DNA from: Synechococcus sp. Nb3U1
GTDB taxonomy: Bacteria; Cyanobacteriota; Cyanobacteriia; Thermostichales; Thermostichaceae
DNA length: 64,000 nucleotides
Direction of reading: 5' to 3'
Assembly: GCF_021533835.1 (NCBI RefSeq)
Contig: NZ_JAKFYQ010000002.1
Location: 248,001 to 312,000, forward strand
A program made the translations under genes and the position numbers. The notes under the pieces are model-generated. The model saw only the letters and a program-made list of their open reading frames with translations, had not been told where the DNA came from and did not search any database. Shown here in pieces: positions 7,970 to 18,150 of this stretch; position 1 is the first letter of the stretch, and every line of letters starts with the position of its first letter.

Positions 7970-9526
7970 ATGATGGCAAACCAATTTGAACGCATTAAAA
8001 GCGAGAAGGATGGGCTAGCGGTTAAGGCTGAATTGGAACAGTTCGCCCGCCTCGGCTGGGAAAACATTCCCGAAGATGACCGCGATCACCGCCTCAAGTG
8101 GTTGGGGATCTTCTCCCGCAAGCGCACCCCCGGTCAGTTCATGCTGCGGCTGCGGGTGCCCAATGGCATTCTCACCAGCGGCCAAATGCGCATGTTGGGG
8201 GCGATCATCCACCCCTACGGGGTCGATGGTGTAGCGGACATCACCACCCGGCAGAACCTTCAACTGCGGGGCATCCCCATTGAAGAGATGCCTCAGATTT
8301 TGGGGTATTTGAAGGATGTTGGCCTGACCAGCGTGCAGTCGGGTATGGATAACGTGCGCAACATCACGGGATCCCCCCTGGCGGGCATCGACCCAGATGA
8401 GCTGATTGACGTGCGTGGCCTTACCCGTAAGGTGCAGGACATGATCACCAACAACGGCGAGGGGAATGAATCCTTCAGTAACCTACCCCGGAAGTTCAAC
8501 ATCGCCATCGCTGGCTGTCGAGACAACTCTGTTCATGCCGAGATTAATGATCTGGCCTTTATCCCCGCCTTCAAAAATGGCAAGCTGGGCTTCAACGTGC
8601 TGGTGGGGGGCTTTTTTTCTGCTCGTCGCTGCGCGGAGGCTATTTCCCTCAATGTTTGGGCGGATCCGCGGGATGTGGTGGCCATTTGTGAGGCGGTGTT
8701 GCTGGTCTATCGGGATCACGGCCTGCGGGCCAACCGGCAAAAGTCACGGCTGATGTGGTTGGTGGATGAATGGGGGATCGAAAAGTTCCGAGCTACCCTG
8801 GAAAGCCAAATCGGCCATACCTTGCCTACCGCGGCGGAAAAAGACGAGGTGCTCTGGCACAAGCGGGATCTGATCGGGGTTCATGCCCAGAAGCAGCCGG
8901 GCTTGAACTTTGTCGGTCTGCACGTTCCGGTGGGACGGCTGCAGGCTCTAGAGCTGATGGAACTGGCGCGCATGGCGGAGGTGTATGGCTCCGGGGAATT
9001 GCGTCTGACGGTGGAGCAGAACCTGCTGATTCCCAACGTGCCGGATTCTCGCGTGGCCTCTTTGTTAAAGGAGCCACTGCTGAAAAAGTTCTCTCCCAAT
9101 CCAGGGCCGTTGCAGCGGGGGTTGGTGTCTTGTACGGGCAATCAGTTCTGTAACTTTGCCCTGATCGAGACCAAAAATCAGGCAGTGGCCCTGATGGAAG
9201 TCTTAGAGCAAGAGCTAGAACTCCCCCGAATCGTGCGCATCCACTGGACCGGCTGCCCCAACTCCTGCGGTCAGCCGCAGGTGGCAGATATTGGCCTGAT
9301 GGGCACCACTGCTCGCAAGGACGGCAAACCTGTTGAGGCGGTGGATATCTATATGGGAGGGGAAGTGGGTAAAGACGCCAAGCTGGGCGAATGTGTGCGC
9401 AAAGGGATCCCTTGCGAGGACCTAAAACCTGTCTTGGTGGAGCTGCTGATTGAGCATTTCGGGGCCAAACTTCGCCTCCATCCCCCCGTTGCTGGGTCAT
9501 TTCCTCATCCCGTGGCCATCGGGTAG
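7970..9526 (+). CDS. nirA: Ferredoxin-nitrite reductase
   Basis: A 518-residue siroheme/4Fe-4S enzyme that reduces nitrite to ammonium with reduced ferredoxin. The N-terminal half has the nitrite/sulfite reductase half-domain (PGQFMLRLRVPNGILTSGQ, DITTRQNLQLRGI, RKFNIAIAGCRDN). The cofactor cysteines appear as CTGNQFC and TGCPNSCGQP around residues 395-440. ATG 7970 (or the adjacent ATG 7973) is chosen from the NtcA-type promoter position. It is the first gene of the nitrate cluster; nrtA follows after 109 bases. Length is normal for cyanobacterial NirA. Confidence 0.95.
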   Translation: MMANQFERIKSEKDGLAVKAELEQFARLGWENIPEDDRDHRLKWLGIFSRKRTPGQFMLRLRVPNGILTSGQMRMLGAIIHPYGVDGVADITTRQNLQLRGIPIEEMPQILGYLKDVGLTSVQSGMDNVRNITGSPLAGIDPDELIDVRGLTRKVQDMITNNGEGNESFSNLPRKFNIAIAGCRDNSVHAEINDLAFIPAFKNGKLGFNVLVGGFFSARRCAEAISLNVWADPRDVVAICEAVLLVYRDHGLRANRQKSRLMWLVDEWGIEKFRATLESQIGHTLPTAAEKDEVLWHKRDLIGVHAQKQPGLNFVGLHVPVGRLQALELMELARMAEVYGSGELRLTVEQNLLIPNVPDSRVASLLKEPLLKKFSPNPGPLQRGLVSCTGNQFCNFALIETKNQAVALMEVLEQELELPRIVRIHWTGCPNSCGQPQVADIGLMGTTARKDGKPVEAVDIYMGGEVGKDAKLGECVRKGIPCEDLKPVLVELLIEHFGAKLRLHPPVAGSFPHPVAIG

Positions 9527-9635
9527 GAATCCGAGAGTTCACCCCTCTTCAATCCCTATTCATTTTGGGTGTGTCTTAGGTGTGTCCTCTGCTGCATTGT
9601 CCTCATCTTCGTCATTCAAAATCTCGGAGTTCATC

Positions 9636-10958
9636 ATGTTCAATATATTCAACGCTTCTTCTGCGGTATCTCGTCGGCAATTTTTGGCCGGGGCGGCGGC
9701 TCTTACGGCTGGGGCTGTCACAGCAGGGATCCCACGGGCCCAGTCTCAGTCTTTGGGCAGTGGCTACTGGATTGCTCAGGCAGATACCCCCGAAACCACC
9801 CGTGCCAAGCTAGGGTTTATTGCCCTCACGGATGCAGCTCCCCTCATTATCGCCAAGGAAAAGGGGCTGTTTGAAAAGTACGGCATGAAAGATGTGGAGG
9901 TGGAAAAACAAGCCTCCTGGGGCACCACCCGCGATAATTTGGTACTTGGCTCTGGGGCCGGTGGCATCGATGGGGCGCACATCCTCACCCCCATGCCCTA
10001 CTTGATCACCACCGGCAAAGTTACCGATGGTCGGCCTGTACCGATGTACATTTTGGCCCGTTTGAATCTGGATGGACAGGGGATTAGCATTGCCAATACC
10101 TATCGGGATCTGGAAATTGGCCTAGACAGTTCCCCCCTCAAGGCCAAATTTGCCGAGGCGCGAGCTGCCGGTGGGGATCCCAAGTGTGCGGTGACCTTCC
10201 CGGGGGGAACCCATGATCTGTGGATGCGCTACTGGCTATCTGCCGGGGGAATTGATCCCAACAATGATGTTTCCACCATCGTAGTGCCGCCGCCGCAAAT
10301 GGTGGCCAACATGAAATCCAGAACTATGGAAGCCTTTTGTGTGGGCGAACCCTGGAATGCTCAACTGATCAACCAAAAAGAAGGTTATTCCGCTTTAACC
10401 ACCGGCGAATTGTGGAACAATCACCCCGAAAAATCTCTGGGGATGCGGGCCGATTGGGTAGATGCCCACCCCAAGGCAGCCTTGGCATTGATCAAGGCAG
10501 TGCAAGAAGCACAAATCTGGTGCGATCAACTGGAGAACAAAGAAGAGATGTGTCAAATCTTGGCACAACGGCGCTGGTTCGGGATCCCGGCAGCCGATAT
10601 TTTGGGCCGTGCCCAGGGTACCTTCGACTACGGCACCAGCAAGATCGTTGAAAATAGCCCCCATGTGATGAAGTTCTGGGATGAAAACGCTTCTTATCCC
10701 TTTAAGAGTCACGATCTCTGGTTCTTAACCGAAGATATCCGTTGGGGCTATTTCCCCGCAGATACCGATATCAAAGCCCTAGTGGAGCAAGTGAACCGAG
10801 AAGACTTGTGGCGAGAAGCCGCCAAAGCCATTGGCCAGGAATCTGCCATTCCGGCAAGCACCTCCCGGGGTGTAGAGACCTTCTTCGATGGGGTGCAATT
10901 TGATCCGGAAAATCCTGGAGCCTACCTCGATGGGCTGTCCATCAAAAAGCTGGCCTAA
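9636..10958 (+). CDS. nrtA: Nitrate/nitrite ABC transporter substrate-binding protein
   Basis: A 440-residue periplasmic binding protein, close to the usual NrtA length. It begins with a twin-arginine signal (SRRQFLAG followed by an Ala-rich core). The mature part starts KLGFIALTDAAPLIIAKEKG and contains PGGTHDLWMRYWLSAGGID and EAFCVGEPWNAQ, typical of the NrtA/CmpA family. Start ATG 9636, with CGGAG seven bases before, is chosen over an earlier in-frame start because it places the signal peptide at the N-terminus. CmpA (bicarbonate) is a close paralogue, but the position between nirA and narB argues for nitrate/nitrite. Confidence 0.92.
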   Translation: MFNIFNASSAVSRRQFLAGAAALTAGAVTAGIPRAQSQSLGSGYWIAQADTPETTRAKLGFIALTDAAPLIIAKEKGLFEKYGMKDVEVEKQASWGTTRDNLVLGSGAGGIDGAHILTPMPYLITTGKVTDGRPVPMYILARLNLDGQGISIANTYRDLEIGLDSSPLKAKFAEARAAGGDPKCAVTFPGGTHDLWMRYWLSAGGIDPNNDVSTIVVPPPQMVANMKSRTMEAFCVGEPWNAQLINQKEGYSALTTGELWNNHPEKSLGMRADWVDAHPKAALALIKAVQEAQIWCDQLENKEEMCQILAQRRWFGIPAADILGRAQGTFDYGTSKIVENSPHVMKFWDENASYPFKSHDLWFLTEDIRWGYFPADTDIKALVEQVNREDLWREAAKAIGQESAIPASTSRGVETFFDGVQFDPENPGAYLDGLSIKKLA

Positions 10959-11081
10959 CTCTACCCTTTGAGCACCCTTTGCAGAAGAGAGAGAAGGGAT
11001 CCCCTTCAAACTGTTCAATCCAGACCCCTTTTCTCTCCTCTTTCCCTTACATTTACATCAACCCCCAGCCCCCAGCCAACC

Positions 11082-12044
11082 ATGAACCTTATTCCCCTCC
11101 GCAAGATCGGGTACAACCTCTTCCGCATCCTGTTGCCCATCATCGGGAGCTTCGGTCAATGGCTATTGAGAGCGCTGCATAGCCACATTCTACAATTCAA
11201 AGCCGTTGTCAATACTTCCTCTAGTTCTGGATCCAGCCCCCGCTCCGCTTGGATACAACGAGTCAACCTCCATAAAGCATTGCGCCGTATTTTGTTGCCA
11301 ATTACAGCAATTTTGGTGGTTTTGCTGCTCTGGCAAATTATTTACAGTCAACCAGGGGCCAATTTGCCTACCCCCGCGCAAGTTTGGCAGGATACTTGGG
11401 ATCCCTTGATCAAAGATCCCTTCTTCGATTTTGGTGGCAACGATAAGGGGTTGTTCTGGCAAATTTGGGCCAGTTTGCAGCGGGTGGCGATCGGCTTTAC
11501 CTTGGCGGCTTTGGCGGGAGTCCTGGGGGGGATGATCATCGGGGTGAACCGCTGGCTCTACGAGGCAGTAGATCCGATCTTTCAAGTGCTGCGCACGGTG
11601 CCTCCTTTGGCTTGGTTGCCCATTTCCCTTGCGGCCTTTCGAGATGCCACCCCTTCGGCTATTTTCGTGATTTTCATCACCGCCATCTGGCCCATTTTGA
11701 TTAACACAACCGTGGGTGTGCAACGGATCCCGCAGGATTACCGCAACGTGGCTCGGATTGTGCACATGTCGGGCTGGAAATACTTTTTCAAAATTGTCTT
11801 TCCGGCAACCGTGCCTTACATCTTTACCGGCTTGCGGATTGGGGTGGGGCTGTCTTGGTTGGCGATTGTCGCGGCGGAAATGTTGATCGGTGGTGTGGGC
11901 ATCGGTTTCTTTATTTGGGATGCCTGGAATAGTTCCCGCATCAGCGAGATCATTTTGGCTCTCATCTACGTTGGGATTGTCGGTCTTTTGCTGGATCGAT
12001 TGATGGCTTGGATCGGTTCGCTGGTCGTTGCTGAAGATCACTAG
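11082..12044 (+). CDS. nrtB: Nitrate ABC transporter permease
   Basis: A 320-residue inner-membrane permease of the NrtB/CmpB/SsuC type. After a polar N-terminal segment there is a first helix (RRILLPITAILVVLLLW), the family stretch PFFDFGGNDKGLFWQIWASL, and the EAA-like loop VARIVHMSGWKYFFKIVFPA, which contacts the ATPases, then terminal helices. ATG 11082 is preferred over a TTG at 10968, which would add 38 low-complexity residues. It lies 123 bases after nrtA and 54 before nrtC. It would form the membrane channel for NrtC and NrtD. Confidence 0.92.
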   Translation: MNLIPLRKIGYNLFRILLPIIGSFGQWLLRALHSHILQFKAVVNTSSSSGSSPRSAWIQRVNLHKALRRILLPITAILVVLLLWQIIYSQPGANLPTPAQVWQDTWDPLIKDPFFDFGGNDKGLFWQIWASLQRVAIGFTLAALAGVLGGMIIGVNRWLYEAVDPIFQVLRTVPPLAWLPISLAAFRDATPSAIFVIFITAIWPILINTTVGVQRIPQDYRNVARIVHMSGWKYFFKIVFPATVPYIFTGLRIGVGLSWLAIVAAEMLIGGVGIGFFIWDAWNSSRISEIILALIYVGIVGLLLDRLMAWIGSLVVAEDH

Positions 12045-12098
12045 AAGATCACTAATAACTCAAACCTTGAACAGACAGGGATCCCTTAGGTGAGCATC

Positions 12099-14099
12099 AT
12101 GAAGACCCAACCCTATATCGAAGTCGATCATATTGATAAGAGTTTTCCGCTCGAGAATGGCACCCTTTATCCAGCCCTGAAAGGGATCCATCTAGAGATC
12201 CGACAGGGAGAATTTGTTTCTCTGATTGGCCATTCGGGTTGTGGCAAATCCACGCTGCTCAACATCATTGCCGGACTAGACAAACCCTCTCGGGGGGGGA
12301 TCCTTCTGGAAGGCCGACAGGTGAGGGATCCCGGCCCGGAGCGGATGGTGGTATTTCAAAACTACTCCCTGTTGCCCTGGCTGACGGTGCGGGAAAACAT
12401 CGCCCTAGCTGTGGATGAAGTCTTGGGATCCCAACCCAAAGCCAAACGACAGCAGATTGTTGAGGAGCATATCCGTCAGGTGGGGTTACAGGCAGCAGCC
12501 GACAAACGCCCTGCCCACCTGTCTGGGGGCATGAAACAACGGGTGGCCATAGCCCGCGCGCTTGCGATTCGTCCCCGAGTGCTGCTGCTAGATGAGCCTT
12601 TTGGGGCATTGGATGCCCTCACCCGTGGCAACTTACAGGAACAACTGATGGACATTGCCCAGGCGGAGCAGCTCACCTGTGTCATGGTCACCCACGATGT
12701 GGATGAGGCGCTGCTGCTCTCCGACCGGGTGGTGATGCTCACCAATGGCCCCGCCGCCCAAATCGGGCAAATTTTGTCTGTGCCCTTTGGCCGCCCTCGC
12801 CATCGTCTAGAAGTGGTCAATCACCCCGATTACTACAGCTTGCGGGGGGAGATGATCTATTTTCTCAATCAACAAAAACGAGCCCGCAAGAAAACTCCGG
12901 CCAATGTGGCGATTGCCAGGCACGGCCTAGAAAAAGTGAACCTGGAAATTGGCTTTGTTCCTCTCACAGACTGTGCGCCTGTGGTAATCGCCAAAGAAAA
13001 GGGCCTGTTTCAAAAATATGGCCTAGAAGAGGTCACCCTAGTGCGGGAACCAGGCTGGAAAATCCTGGCAGAAGGGATCCGTTCCGGGCGTTTGGATGCA
13101 GCTGGGGTTGTGGCTGGGATCCCGTTGGCTTCTACCTTAGGGATCGGAGGAACTCCAGTTCCTTTGGTTACCGCGCTCACTTTATCACGCGGGGGGAATG
13201 CCATTACGTTTGGGCGCCAATTCTTGGAGCAGGACATTCAAAGCCTGGAGGATTTTCGTGAGTATCTCAGCCAAACCCCTGACAAAGTGCATATCTTGGG
13301 GATGGTGCATCCGGCCTCCATGCACAATTTTCTTTTGCGGCATTGGTTAGCTAGCGGCGGTATTGATCCGGATCGGGATACAACCTTGACGGTGATCCCG
13401 CCACCCCAAATGGTGAGCAATCTCAAAGCAGGGAATATCGATGGCTACTGCGTCGGCGAACCTTGGAACTCAAGAGCAGTACGGGAACAGGTCGGCTTCA
13501 TCATCACCACCACTCCAGAAATCTTGCCTAGCCACATCGAAAAAGTCCTGGCGGTGCGACAGGATTGGGCACAAAAGTATCCCCGTACTCATGTTGCTCT
13601 GGTCAAAGCCCTTTTGGAAGCCTGTCAGTATTGTGATCAGCCACGTCATCGCCCGGAAATTTTGGAGTACCTTGCCCAACCTCAGTACTTAGGCGCAGTA
13701 CCCGCCGATATTCAGCCGGGATTAACGGGCGCTCTTCATCGAGGTATTCAAGATGAATCGGAGGTAATGGTGGGCTTTAATCAGTTTGCCAGTGGCCGCA
13801 ATACCTGTCCCGAAAAGTTGGAAAACCTCTGGATCTTGACACAAATGGCCCGCTGGGGACTCTGTGCATTTCCACGCAATTGGCTTTCGGTGATCGATCA
13901 AGTGTTGGATACAGAAACCTACGCCCTTGCCGCCCAGGATTTGGGGTTACCGGATCGCGCCCATGACCGAGGTGCGCTGATGTTTGCGGATGGATCCCAG
14001 TTTGATGGACAGGATCCCATTGGTTATTTGGAATCAGTTCAAATTCGACAGGAGGTACAGCTACAGGAATACCGCATCAGCAACCCAGTCTTAGCTTAG
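12099..14099 (+). CDS. nrtC: Nitrate ABC transporter ATPase with fused NrtA-like regulatory domain
   Basis: A 666-residue two-part protein. Residues 1 to about 255 are an ABC ATPase with Walker [10 protein letters not shown], signature [14 protein letters not shown] and Walker [13 protein letters not shown]. From about residue 280 it continues as an NrtA-like binding domain ([29 protein letters not shown]) without a signal peptide, so cytoplasmic. In the well-studied NrtC this domain mediates inhibition of transport by ammonium or signalling proteins. ATG 12099 with AGGTGAG upstream is chosen; a GTG at 12090 is an alternative. Full length, no sign of decay. Confidence 0.94.
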   Translation: MKTQPYIEVDHIDKSFPLENGTLYPALKGIHLEIRQGEFVSLIGHSGCGKSTLLNIIAGLDKPSRGGILLEGRQVRDPGPERMVVFQNYSLLPWLTVRENIALAVDEVLGSQPKAKRQQIVEEHIRQVGLQAAADKRPAHLSGGMKQRVAIARALAIRPRVLLLDEPFGALDALTRGNLQEQLMDIAQAEQLTCVMVTHDVDEALLLSDRVVMLTNGPAAQIGQILSVPFGRPRHRLEVVNHPDYYSLRGEMIYFLNQQKRARKKTPANVAIARHGLEKVNLEIGFVPLTDCAPVVIAKEKGLFQKYGLEEVTLVREPGWKILAEGIRSGRLDAAGVVAGIPLASTLGIGGTPVPLVTALTLSRGGNAITFGRQFLEQDIQSLEDFREYLSQTPDKVHILGMVHPASMHNFLLRHWLASGGIDPDRDTTLTVIPPPQMVSNLKAGNIDGYCVGEPWNSRAVREQVGFIITTTPEILPSHIEKVLAVRQDWAQKYPRTHVALVKALLEACQYCDQPRHRPEILEYLAQPQYLGAVPADIQPGLTGALHRGIQDESEVMVGFNQFASGRNTCPEKLENLWILTQMARWGLCAFPRNWLSVIDQVLDTETYALAAQDLGLPDRAHDRGALMFADGSQFDGQDPIGYLESVQIRQEVQLQEYRISNPVLA

Positions 14100-14130
14100 T
14101 CTTGACTCACTTTAATCATTTCTCAAAATT

Positions 14131-14976
14131 ATGATGACCAGCTCTCGTCTTTCTTCTTCTGCTTTATCCTCCGCACCTGTGGTGTCTGGGTTGCCCTTGC
14201 TTTCTCTTCAAAATGTGGGCAAAACTTACTCAACATCTAATGGGTCTTTTATCGCTTTAGAAAATGTCAACCTCGATGTGGGATCCGGAGAATTTATTTG
14301 CCTGATCGGCCACTCTGGGTGTGGCAAATCCACCCTGATGAATATGGTAGCCGGTTTTTCCACCCCTAGCTCGGGATCCATCACCCTCAAAGGGCAGCCG
14401 GTGGGATCCCCTGGCCCGGATCGGATGATGGTGTTTCAAAACTATTCTTTATTACCCTGGCTGACGGCTTTTGAAAATGTGTATTTGGTTGTGGATCAGG
14501 TATATTCCAACAAATCCCATAGTGAAAAAAAGCAGATCGTTCAGGAACATCTGGAATTGGTGGGCCTGACCGAAGCCGCTCACAAACGCCCGAAACAGCT
14601 TTCCGGCGGCATGAAACAACGGGTGGCTATTGCCCGTGCCCTCTCCATTCGTCCAGAGGTGCTGTTGTTGGATGAGCCCTTTGGGGCACTAGATGCCATT
14701 ACCAAAGAAGAACTTCAGGAGGAGTTACTCGCTATTTGGCGGGATCACCGCTGTACGGTTTTGATGATCACCCATGATATTGACGAAGCGCTTTATCTAG
14801 CAGACCGAGTGGTGATGATGACCAATGGCCCAGCTGCCCATATTGGTGAGATCCTGACTATTCCCTTCGACCGACCACGCATCCGCTCCCGCATTCTAGA
14901 AATGCCGGAGTTTTACGAATTGCGCAACTATGCCCTTGACTTCCTCTACCGCCGTTTTGCCCATACTACCGATTAA
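14131..14976 (+). CDS. nrtD: Nitrate ABC transporter ATPase
   Basis: A 281-residue ABC ATPase, partner of NrtC. It shows Walker [17 protein letters not shown], the Q-loop in [10 protein letters not shown], signature [14 protein letters not shown], Walker [12 protein letters not shown] and the H-loop in MITHDIDEA. The C-terminus ends shortly after the ATPase fold, without the NrtA-like extension. It starts 31 bases after nrtC and completes the nrtABCD importer. ATG 14131 and ATG 14134 are adjacent; either may be used. Confidence 0.93.
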   Translation: MMTSSRLSSSALSSAPVVSGLPLLSLQNVGKTYSTSNGSFIALENVNLDVGSGEFICLIGHSGCGKSTLMNMVAGFSTPSSGSITLKGQPVGSPGPDRMMVFQNYSLLPWLTAFENVYLVVDQVYSNKSHSEKKQIVQEHLELVGLTEAAHKRPKQLSGGMKQRVAIARALSIRPEVLLLDEPFGALDAITKEELQEELLAIWRDHRCTVLMITHDIDEALYLADRVVMMTNGPAAHIGEILTIPFDRPRIRSRILEMPEFYELRNYALDFLYRRFAHTTD

Positions 14977-15021
14977 GTAAACCCATTAAGCTAAAAGCAG
15001 AACCTCCGGAGAACAAGATCG

Positions 15022-15609
15022 ATGGTGATTGCCCATCAGCCAGCTCCAACTCAGCAGATGGATCCAGAAATAGAGGATCTTGCCTTAATCCTGCCGAAAA
15101 CTCTAGAAGAATATCTTGCCAACCCAGTTGATAAATCAGAGTGGGTAGATGGCCAGGTTGTGGAGAAGTCAGGCCAAACACTTATGCATGCAAAGATACA
15201 AACTCGACTTCTCATTCGATGGGCAAACTATGTCGAAAATCAGCAGTTAGGGGGGATAGTACTGGTGGAGGCTCCCTGCCAAACTTTAGGGAGAGGAAGA
15301 CCTCCTGACGTTGCCTATCTTTCTCCAGACTTGGTTGAACAATTTGGTGACGATGTTGCTACACTGCCTCAAAGTTACTCCTTGATTGCGGAGATCATCT
15401 CTCCAACAGACAGTGGAGAAAATATCTTTCTGAAAGCGCAGGAATATCTCAGCTCCGCAATCTTAGAAGTTTGGCTGTTTTTTCTAAAAAGCAAATATAT
15501 TTTCATTCAAACTCAAGAGCAAAACCTTTGGCTAGCCGAGAAGGATGTGGCCAAAACTCAACAAGTCTTGCCGGGTTTTGAGATTGCAGTTTCCGAACTA
15601 CTCAGTTAA
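15022..15609 (+). CDS. Uma2 family (DUF820) putative endonuclease
   Basis: A 195-residue protein of the Uma2/DUF820 family, abundant in cyanobacteria and with a PD-(D/E)XK nuclease fold. Typical pieces are LPKTLEEYLANPVDKSEWVDG, the acidic residue in RPPDVAYLSPDL near residue 97, and AEIISPTDSGEN near residue 130. A CTCCGGAG sequence about ten bases upstream gives a binding site. It is wedged between nrtD and narB with toxin-antitoxin remnants just after it, so this looks like an insertion into a formerly continuous nitrate operon. Cellular function is not established. Confidence 0.85.
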   Translation: MVIAHQPAPTQQMDPEIEDLALILPKTLEEYLANPVDKSEWVDGQVVEKSGQTLMHAKIQTRLLIRWANYVENQQLGGIVLVEAPCQTLGRGRPPDVAYLSPDLVEQFGDDVATLPQSYSLIAEIISPTDSGENIFLKAQEYLSSAILEVWLFFLKSKYIFIQTQEQNLWLAEKDVAKTQQVLPGFEIAVSELLS

Positions 15610-15654
15610 GGGATCCCTATAAACATAAAATGACATTTGATCTGGTTGAAGACG

Positions 15655-15777
15655 ATGGGATTGAGAATTGATGATTTGCTCAAAGACAAAAGAGAAATCG
15701 TTTTTGCTATTGCTGCCAAGCATGAAGAAAACCATGTCAAAGTATTAAGAGAGGCTACTCCTCTGTGGGCGACCTAG
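15655..15777 (+). pseudogene. Remnant of MntA-type nucleotidyltransferase antitoxin
   Basis: The 40-residue frame beginning MGLRIDDLLKDKREIVFAIA resembles the N-terminus of MNT-domain (MntA-type) minimal nucleotidyltransferases, which start with a two-helix segment ending AAKHGxxxVRVFGS. Here AAKHEENHVKVL is followed by sequence lacking the GSxARG catalytic strand, and the frame stops at 15775-15777. I read it as a truncated, decayed gene. The intact family adenylylates a HEPN toxin. Confidence 0.55.
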
Positions 15778-15814
15778 AGCTTCTTACCTGTATATTTTAG
15801 ATATTAACTAGAAA

Positions 15815-15961
15815 GATATATCAGATTTTCGAGATGTGTTGATTCATTCGTGCCTACAAGTTGATTTTGAGCAGGTTTGGGCTGTCGTCGCACAAGAAAT
15901 TCCAAGCTTAAAGCCTAAGCTAAAATCTAAGCTAATAGTCATCCATCCTTTCCAGTGCTGA
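15815..15961 (+). pseudogene. Remnant of HepT-type HEPN toxin (C-terminal part)
   Basis: An open stretch without its own start codon encodes DISDFRDVLIHSCLQVDFEQ and then VWAVVAQEIPSLKPKL. This matches the C-terminal part of HEPN toxins of the HepT/DUF86 group, where the motif is RDVLIHxY and VWxxVxxxLPxL; the tyrosine of the Rx4-6H toxin motif is replaced here (IHSC). The N-terminal half is missing. With the upstream MntA-like remnant it represents a dead mntA-hepT pair. narB starts eight bases after its stop. Confidence 0.6.
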
Positions 15962-15969
15962 GTTAGAAA

Positions 15970-18150
15970 GTGACGAGTCATCAAGTTACTAAGACCCAAT
16001 GCCCCTATTGCGGAGTAGGGTGTGGATTAGAGGCCGTTCCTACTCCTGCGGGCGATTGGAAAATTCGTGGAGATCGGGAGCACCCCTCCAGTTTGGGAAT
16101 GGTGTGTGTGAAGGGAGCCACGATTATGGAGTCGGTCAGCCAAGATCGATTGCTTTACCCCATGTTTCGAGAGAATCTAGAGCAACCTTTTCGGCGCATC
16201 TCTTGGGAACAAGCTTTGCAAGAAATCACCATCCGCATCCAAGATTTGCAAGATACCCCTGATGCAATGGCAATGTACGGATCTGGGCAATTTTTGACGG
16301 AAGATTACTATGTGGCCCAAAAACTGATTAAAGGATATCTGAGAACTAACAATTTTGATGCCAATTCTCGTCTGTGTATGTCCTCGGCAGTTTCGGGCTA
16401 TATTCAATCTTTTGGCTCCGATGGCCCCCCTTGCTGTTACGAGGATTTAGATCAGTGTGATCTGGCCTTTTTGGTGGGTACCAATACGGCAGAATGTCAT
16501 CCCATTCTCTTTAATCGCCTGAAAAAAAGACATCGGTTTGGATCCCCTCTTAAGATTATTGTGGTGGATCCCCGCAAAACTCAGACTGCGGAAGCAGCAG
16601 ATCTGTACTTGGGTATTCAGCCGGGTAGTGATATTGATCTATTTAACGGGATCGCCCATTTGCTCTTGCGCTGGGGGGAGATTGATGCCCCTTTCATCGA
16701 AGATTGCACGCAAGGCTTTGCCCAATACGCGGCCTTGTTATCTAGTTATGAGCCTGAAACGGTGGCACAGCGCTGTGGCATCTCGCCGGAAGATCTGATC
16801 CAGGCTGCCAAACTCTGGCAGGGATCCCAAAAGATTCTTTCCCTTTGGTCGATGGGCCTCAATCAATCCAGCGAAGGTACGGCCAAAATCTCTAGCTTGA
16901 TCAATCTCCATTTGATGACGGGGCAGATTGGCAAGCCGGGGATGGGGCCATTTTCGCTGACAGGTCAACCCAATGCCATGGGGGGCCGAGAGGCCGGAGG
17001 ATTATCCCATTTGCTGCCGGGATATCGCTCGGTGAAAAATCCTCAGCACCGAGCAGAAGTGGAACAGGCTTGGGGCTTGCCCAGTGGATCTATATCGCCT
17101 CAGCCAGGGCTAACTGCAACCGAAATGATTTCTGCTCTAGAAGCAGGATCCCTGCAACTGTTCTGGATCGCGGCAACTAATCCTCTGGTGAGCTTGCCCG
17201 ATCTAGAGCGAGTTAAAAAGGCCTTGAGAAAATCTCCATTTACAATCTATCAAGAAGCCTATTACCCCACCGAAACAGCTGAGTATGCCCATCTGCTCTT
17301 GCCCGCCTGCCAATGGAGCGAAAAAACAGGGGTGATGACCAACTCGGAGCGCCGGGTTACCCTTTGCCAACAATTTCAGGATCCCCCCGGAGAAACCCGA
17401 CCAGATTGGGACATTTTTGCGGAAGTGGGGCGTAGATTGGGGTTTGTTGAGCCATTTCAGTTTCAAAGCTCAGCAGACGTTTATGCCGAATTTGCTGCCC
17501 TTACGGAAAATCGCCCTTGTGATCACTCGGGCCTCAGTCATGCTCTTTTGGCCGAACAAGGCCCTCAACAATGGCCCTACCCCAAGGATCAAACCCAGGA
17601 TAAGATTCTGGATCCCGCCCGACTTTATACCGATTTGCGCTTTCCCACTGTGGATGGTCGCGCTCGGTTTATCCCCTACCATTCCCGTGGATTGGCTGAG
17701 CCTGCGGATCCCCAATATCCTCTTGTATTGACTACCGGTCGAGTTTATGGCCACTGGCACACCCAAACCCGCACCGGCAGAGTCGAGAAAATTACCAAAA
17801 TGCATCCGCAGCCCTTTATTGAGATTCATCCCCACGATGCCGAAAAGCTAGCCCTCCAGAATGGGGATCCAGTTCAGGTAAGTTCCGCCCGTGGGCAAGC
17901 CTATTTCCCCGCTAAGATCACTCGTGCCATTGCGCCGGGAACGGTGTTTGTGCCCATGCACTGGGGATCCCTGTGGGCAGAATCTGCCGAGTGCAATGCG
18001 CTCACCCACGACATCAGTTGTCCAGTCTCTGGCCAACCAGAATTAAAAGCCTGTGCAGTTGCTTTGAGCAAAGCAGAGTCGTTTCCGCCGAAACTGGAGA
18101 TTGAGAAGATTGTACCCGAGGAAGTTTTGGATGTCTCTGTTTCAGTTTGA
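15970..18150 (+). CDS. narB: Ferredoxin-nitrate reductase
   Basis: A 726-residue molybdopterin oxidoreductase that reduces nitrate to nitrite in the cytoplasm using ferredoxin. The N-terminal 4Fe-4S motif is [11 protein letters not shown] with a fourth cysteine in MVCVKGATI. Bis-MGD domains follow ([40 protein letters not shown]) and the C-terminal molydopterin dinucleotide-binding region ([18 protein letters not shown]). The start is a GTG at 15970. Its 3' end overlaps narM by 20 bases. Unlike the compact operon of some relatives, a Uma2 gene and toxin-antitoxin debris separate it from nrtD. Confidence 0.94.
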   Translation: MTSHQVTKTQCPYCGVGCGLEAVPTPAGDWKIRGDREHPSSLGMVCVKGATIMESVSQDRLLYPMFRENLEQPFRRISWEQALQEITIRIQDLQDTPDAMAMYGSGQFLTEDYYVAQKLIKGYLRTNNFDANSRLCMSSAVSGYIQSFGSDGPPCCYEDLDQCDLAFLVGTNTAECHPILFNRLKKRHRFGSPLKIIVVDPRKTQTAEAADLYLGIQPGSDIDLFNGIAHLLLRWGEIDAPFIEDCTQGFAQYAALLSSYEPETVAQRCGISPEDLIQAAKLWQGSQKILSLWSMGLNQSSEGTAKISSLINLHLMTGQIGKPGMGPFSLTGQPNAMGGREAGGLSHLLPGYRSVKNPQHRAEVEQAWGLPSGSISPQPGLTATEMISALEAGSLQLFWIAATNPLVSLPDLERVKKALRKSPFTIYQEAYYPTETAEYAHLLLPACQWSEKTGVMTNSERRVTLCQQFQDPPGETRPDWDIFAEVGRRLGFVEPFQFQSSADVYAEFAALTENRPCDHSGLSHALLAEQGPQQWPYPKDQTQDKILDPARLYTDLRFPTVDGRARFIPYHSRGLAEPADPQYPLVLTTGRVYGHWHTQTRTGRVEKITKMHPQPFIEIHPHDAEKLALQNGDPVQVSSARGQAYFPAKITRAIAPGTVFVPMHWGSLWAESAECNALTHDISCPVSGQPELKACAVALSKAESFPPKLEIEKIVPEEVLDVSVSV

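Noticed and set aside
9450-9635. N-terminal extension of nrtA from the earlier in-frame start
   Set aside because: It overlaps the nirA end and would bury the twin-arginine signal about 60 residues in; ATG 9636 has a ribosome site.
9636-14976. Reading the nrt cluster as a bicarbonate (Cmp) importer
   Set aside because: The families are close, but location between nirA and narB/narM and the NtcA-type promoter support nitrate.
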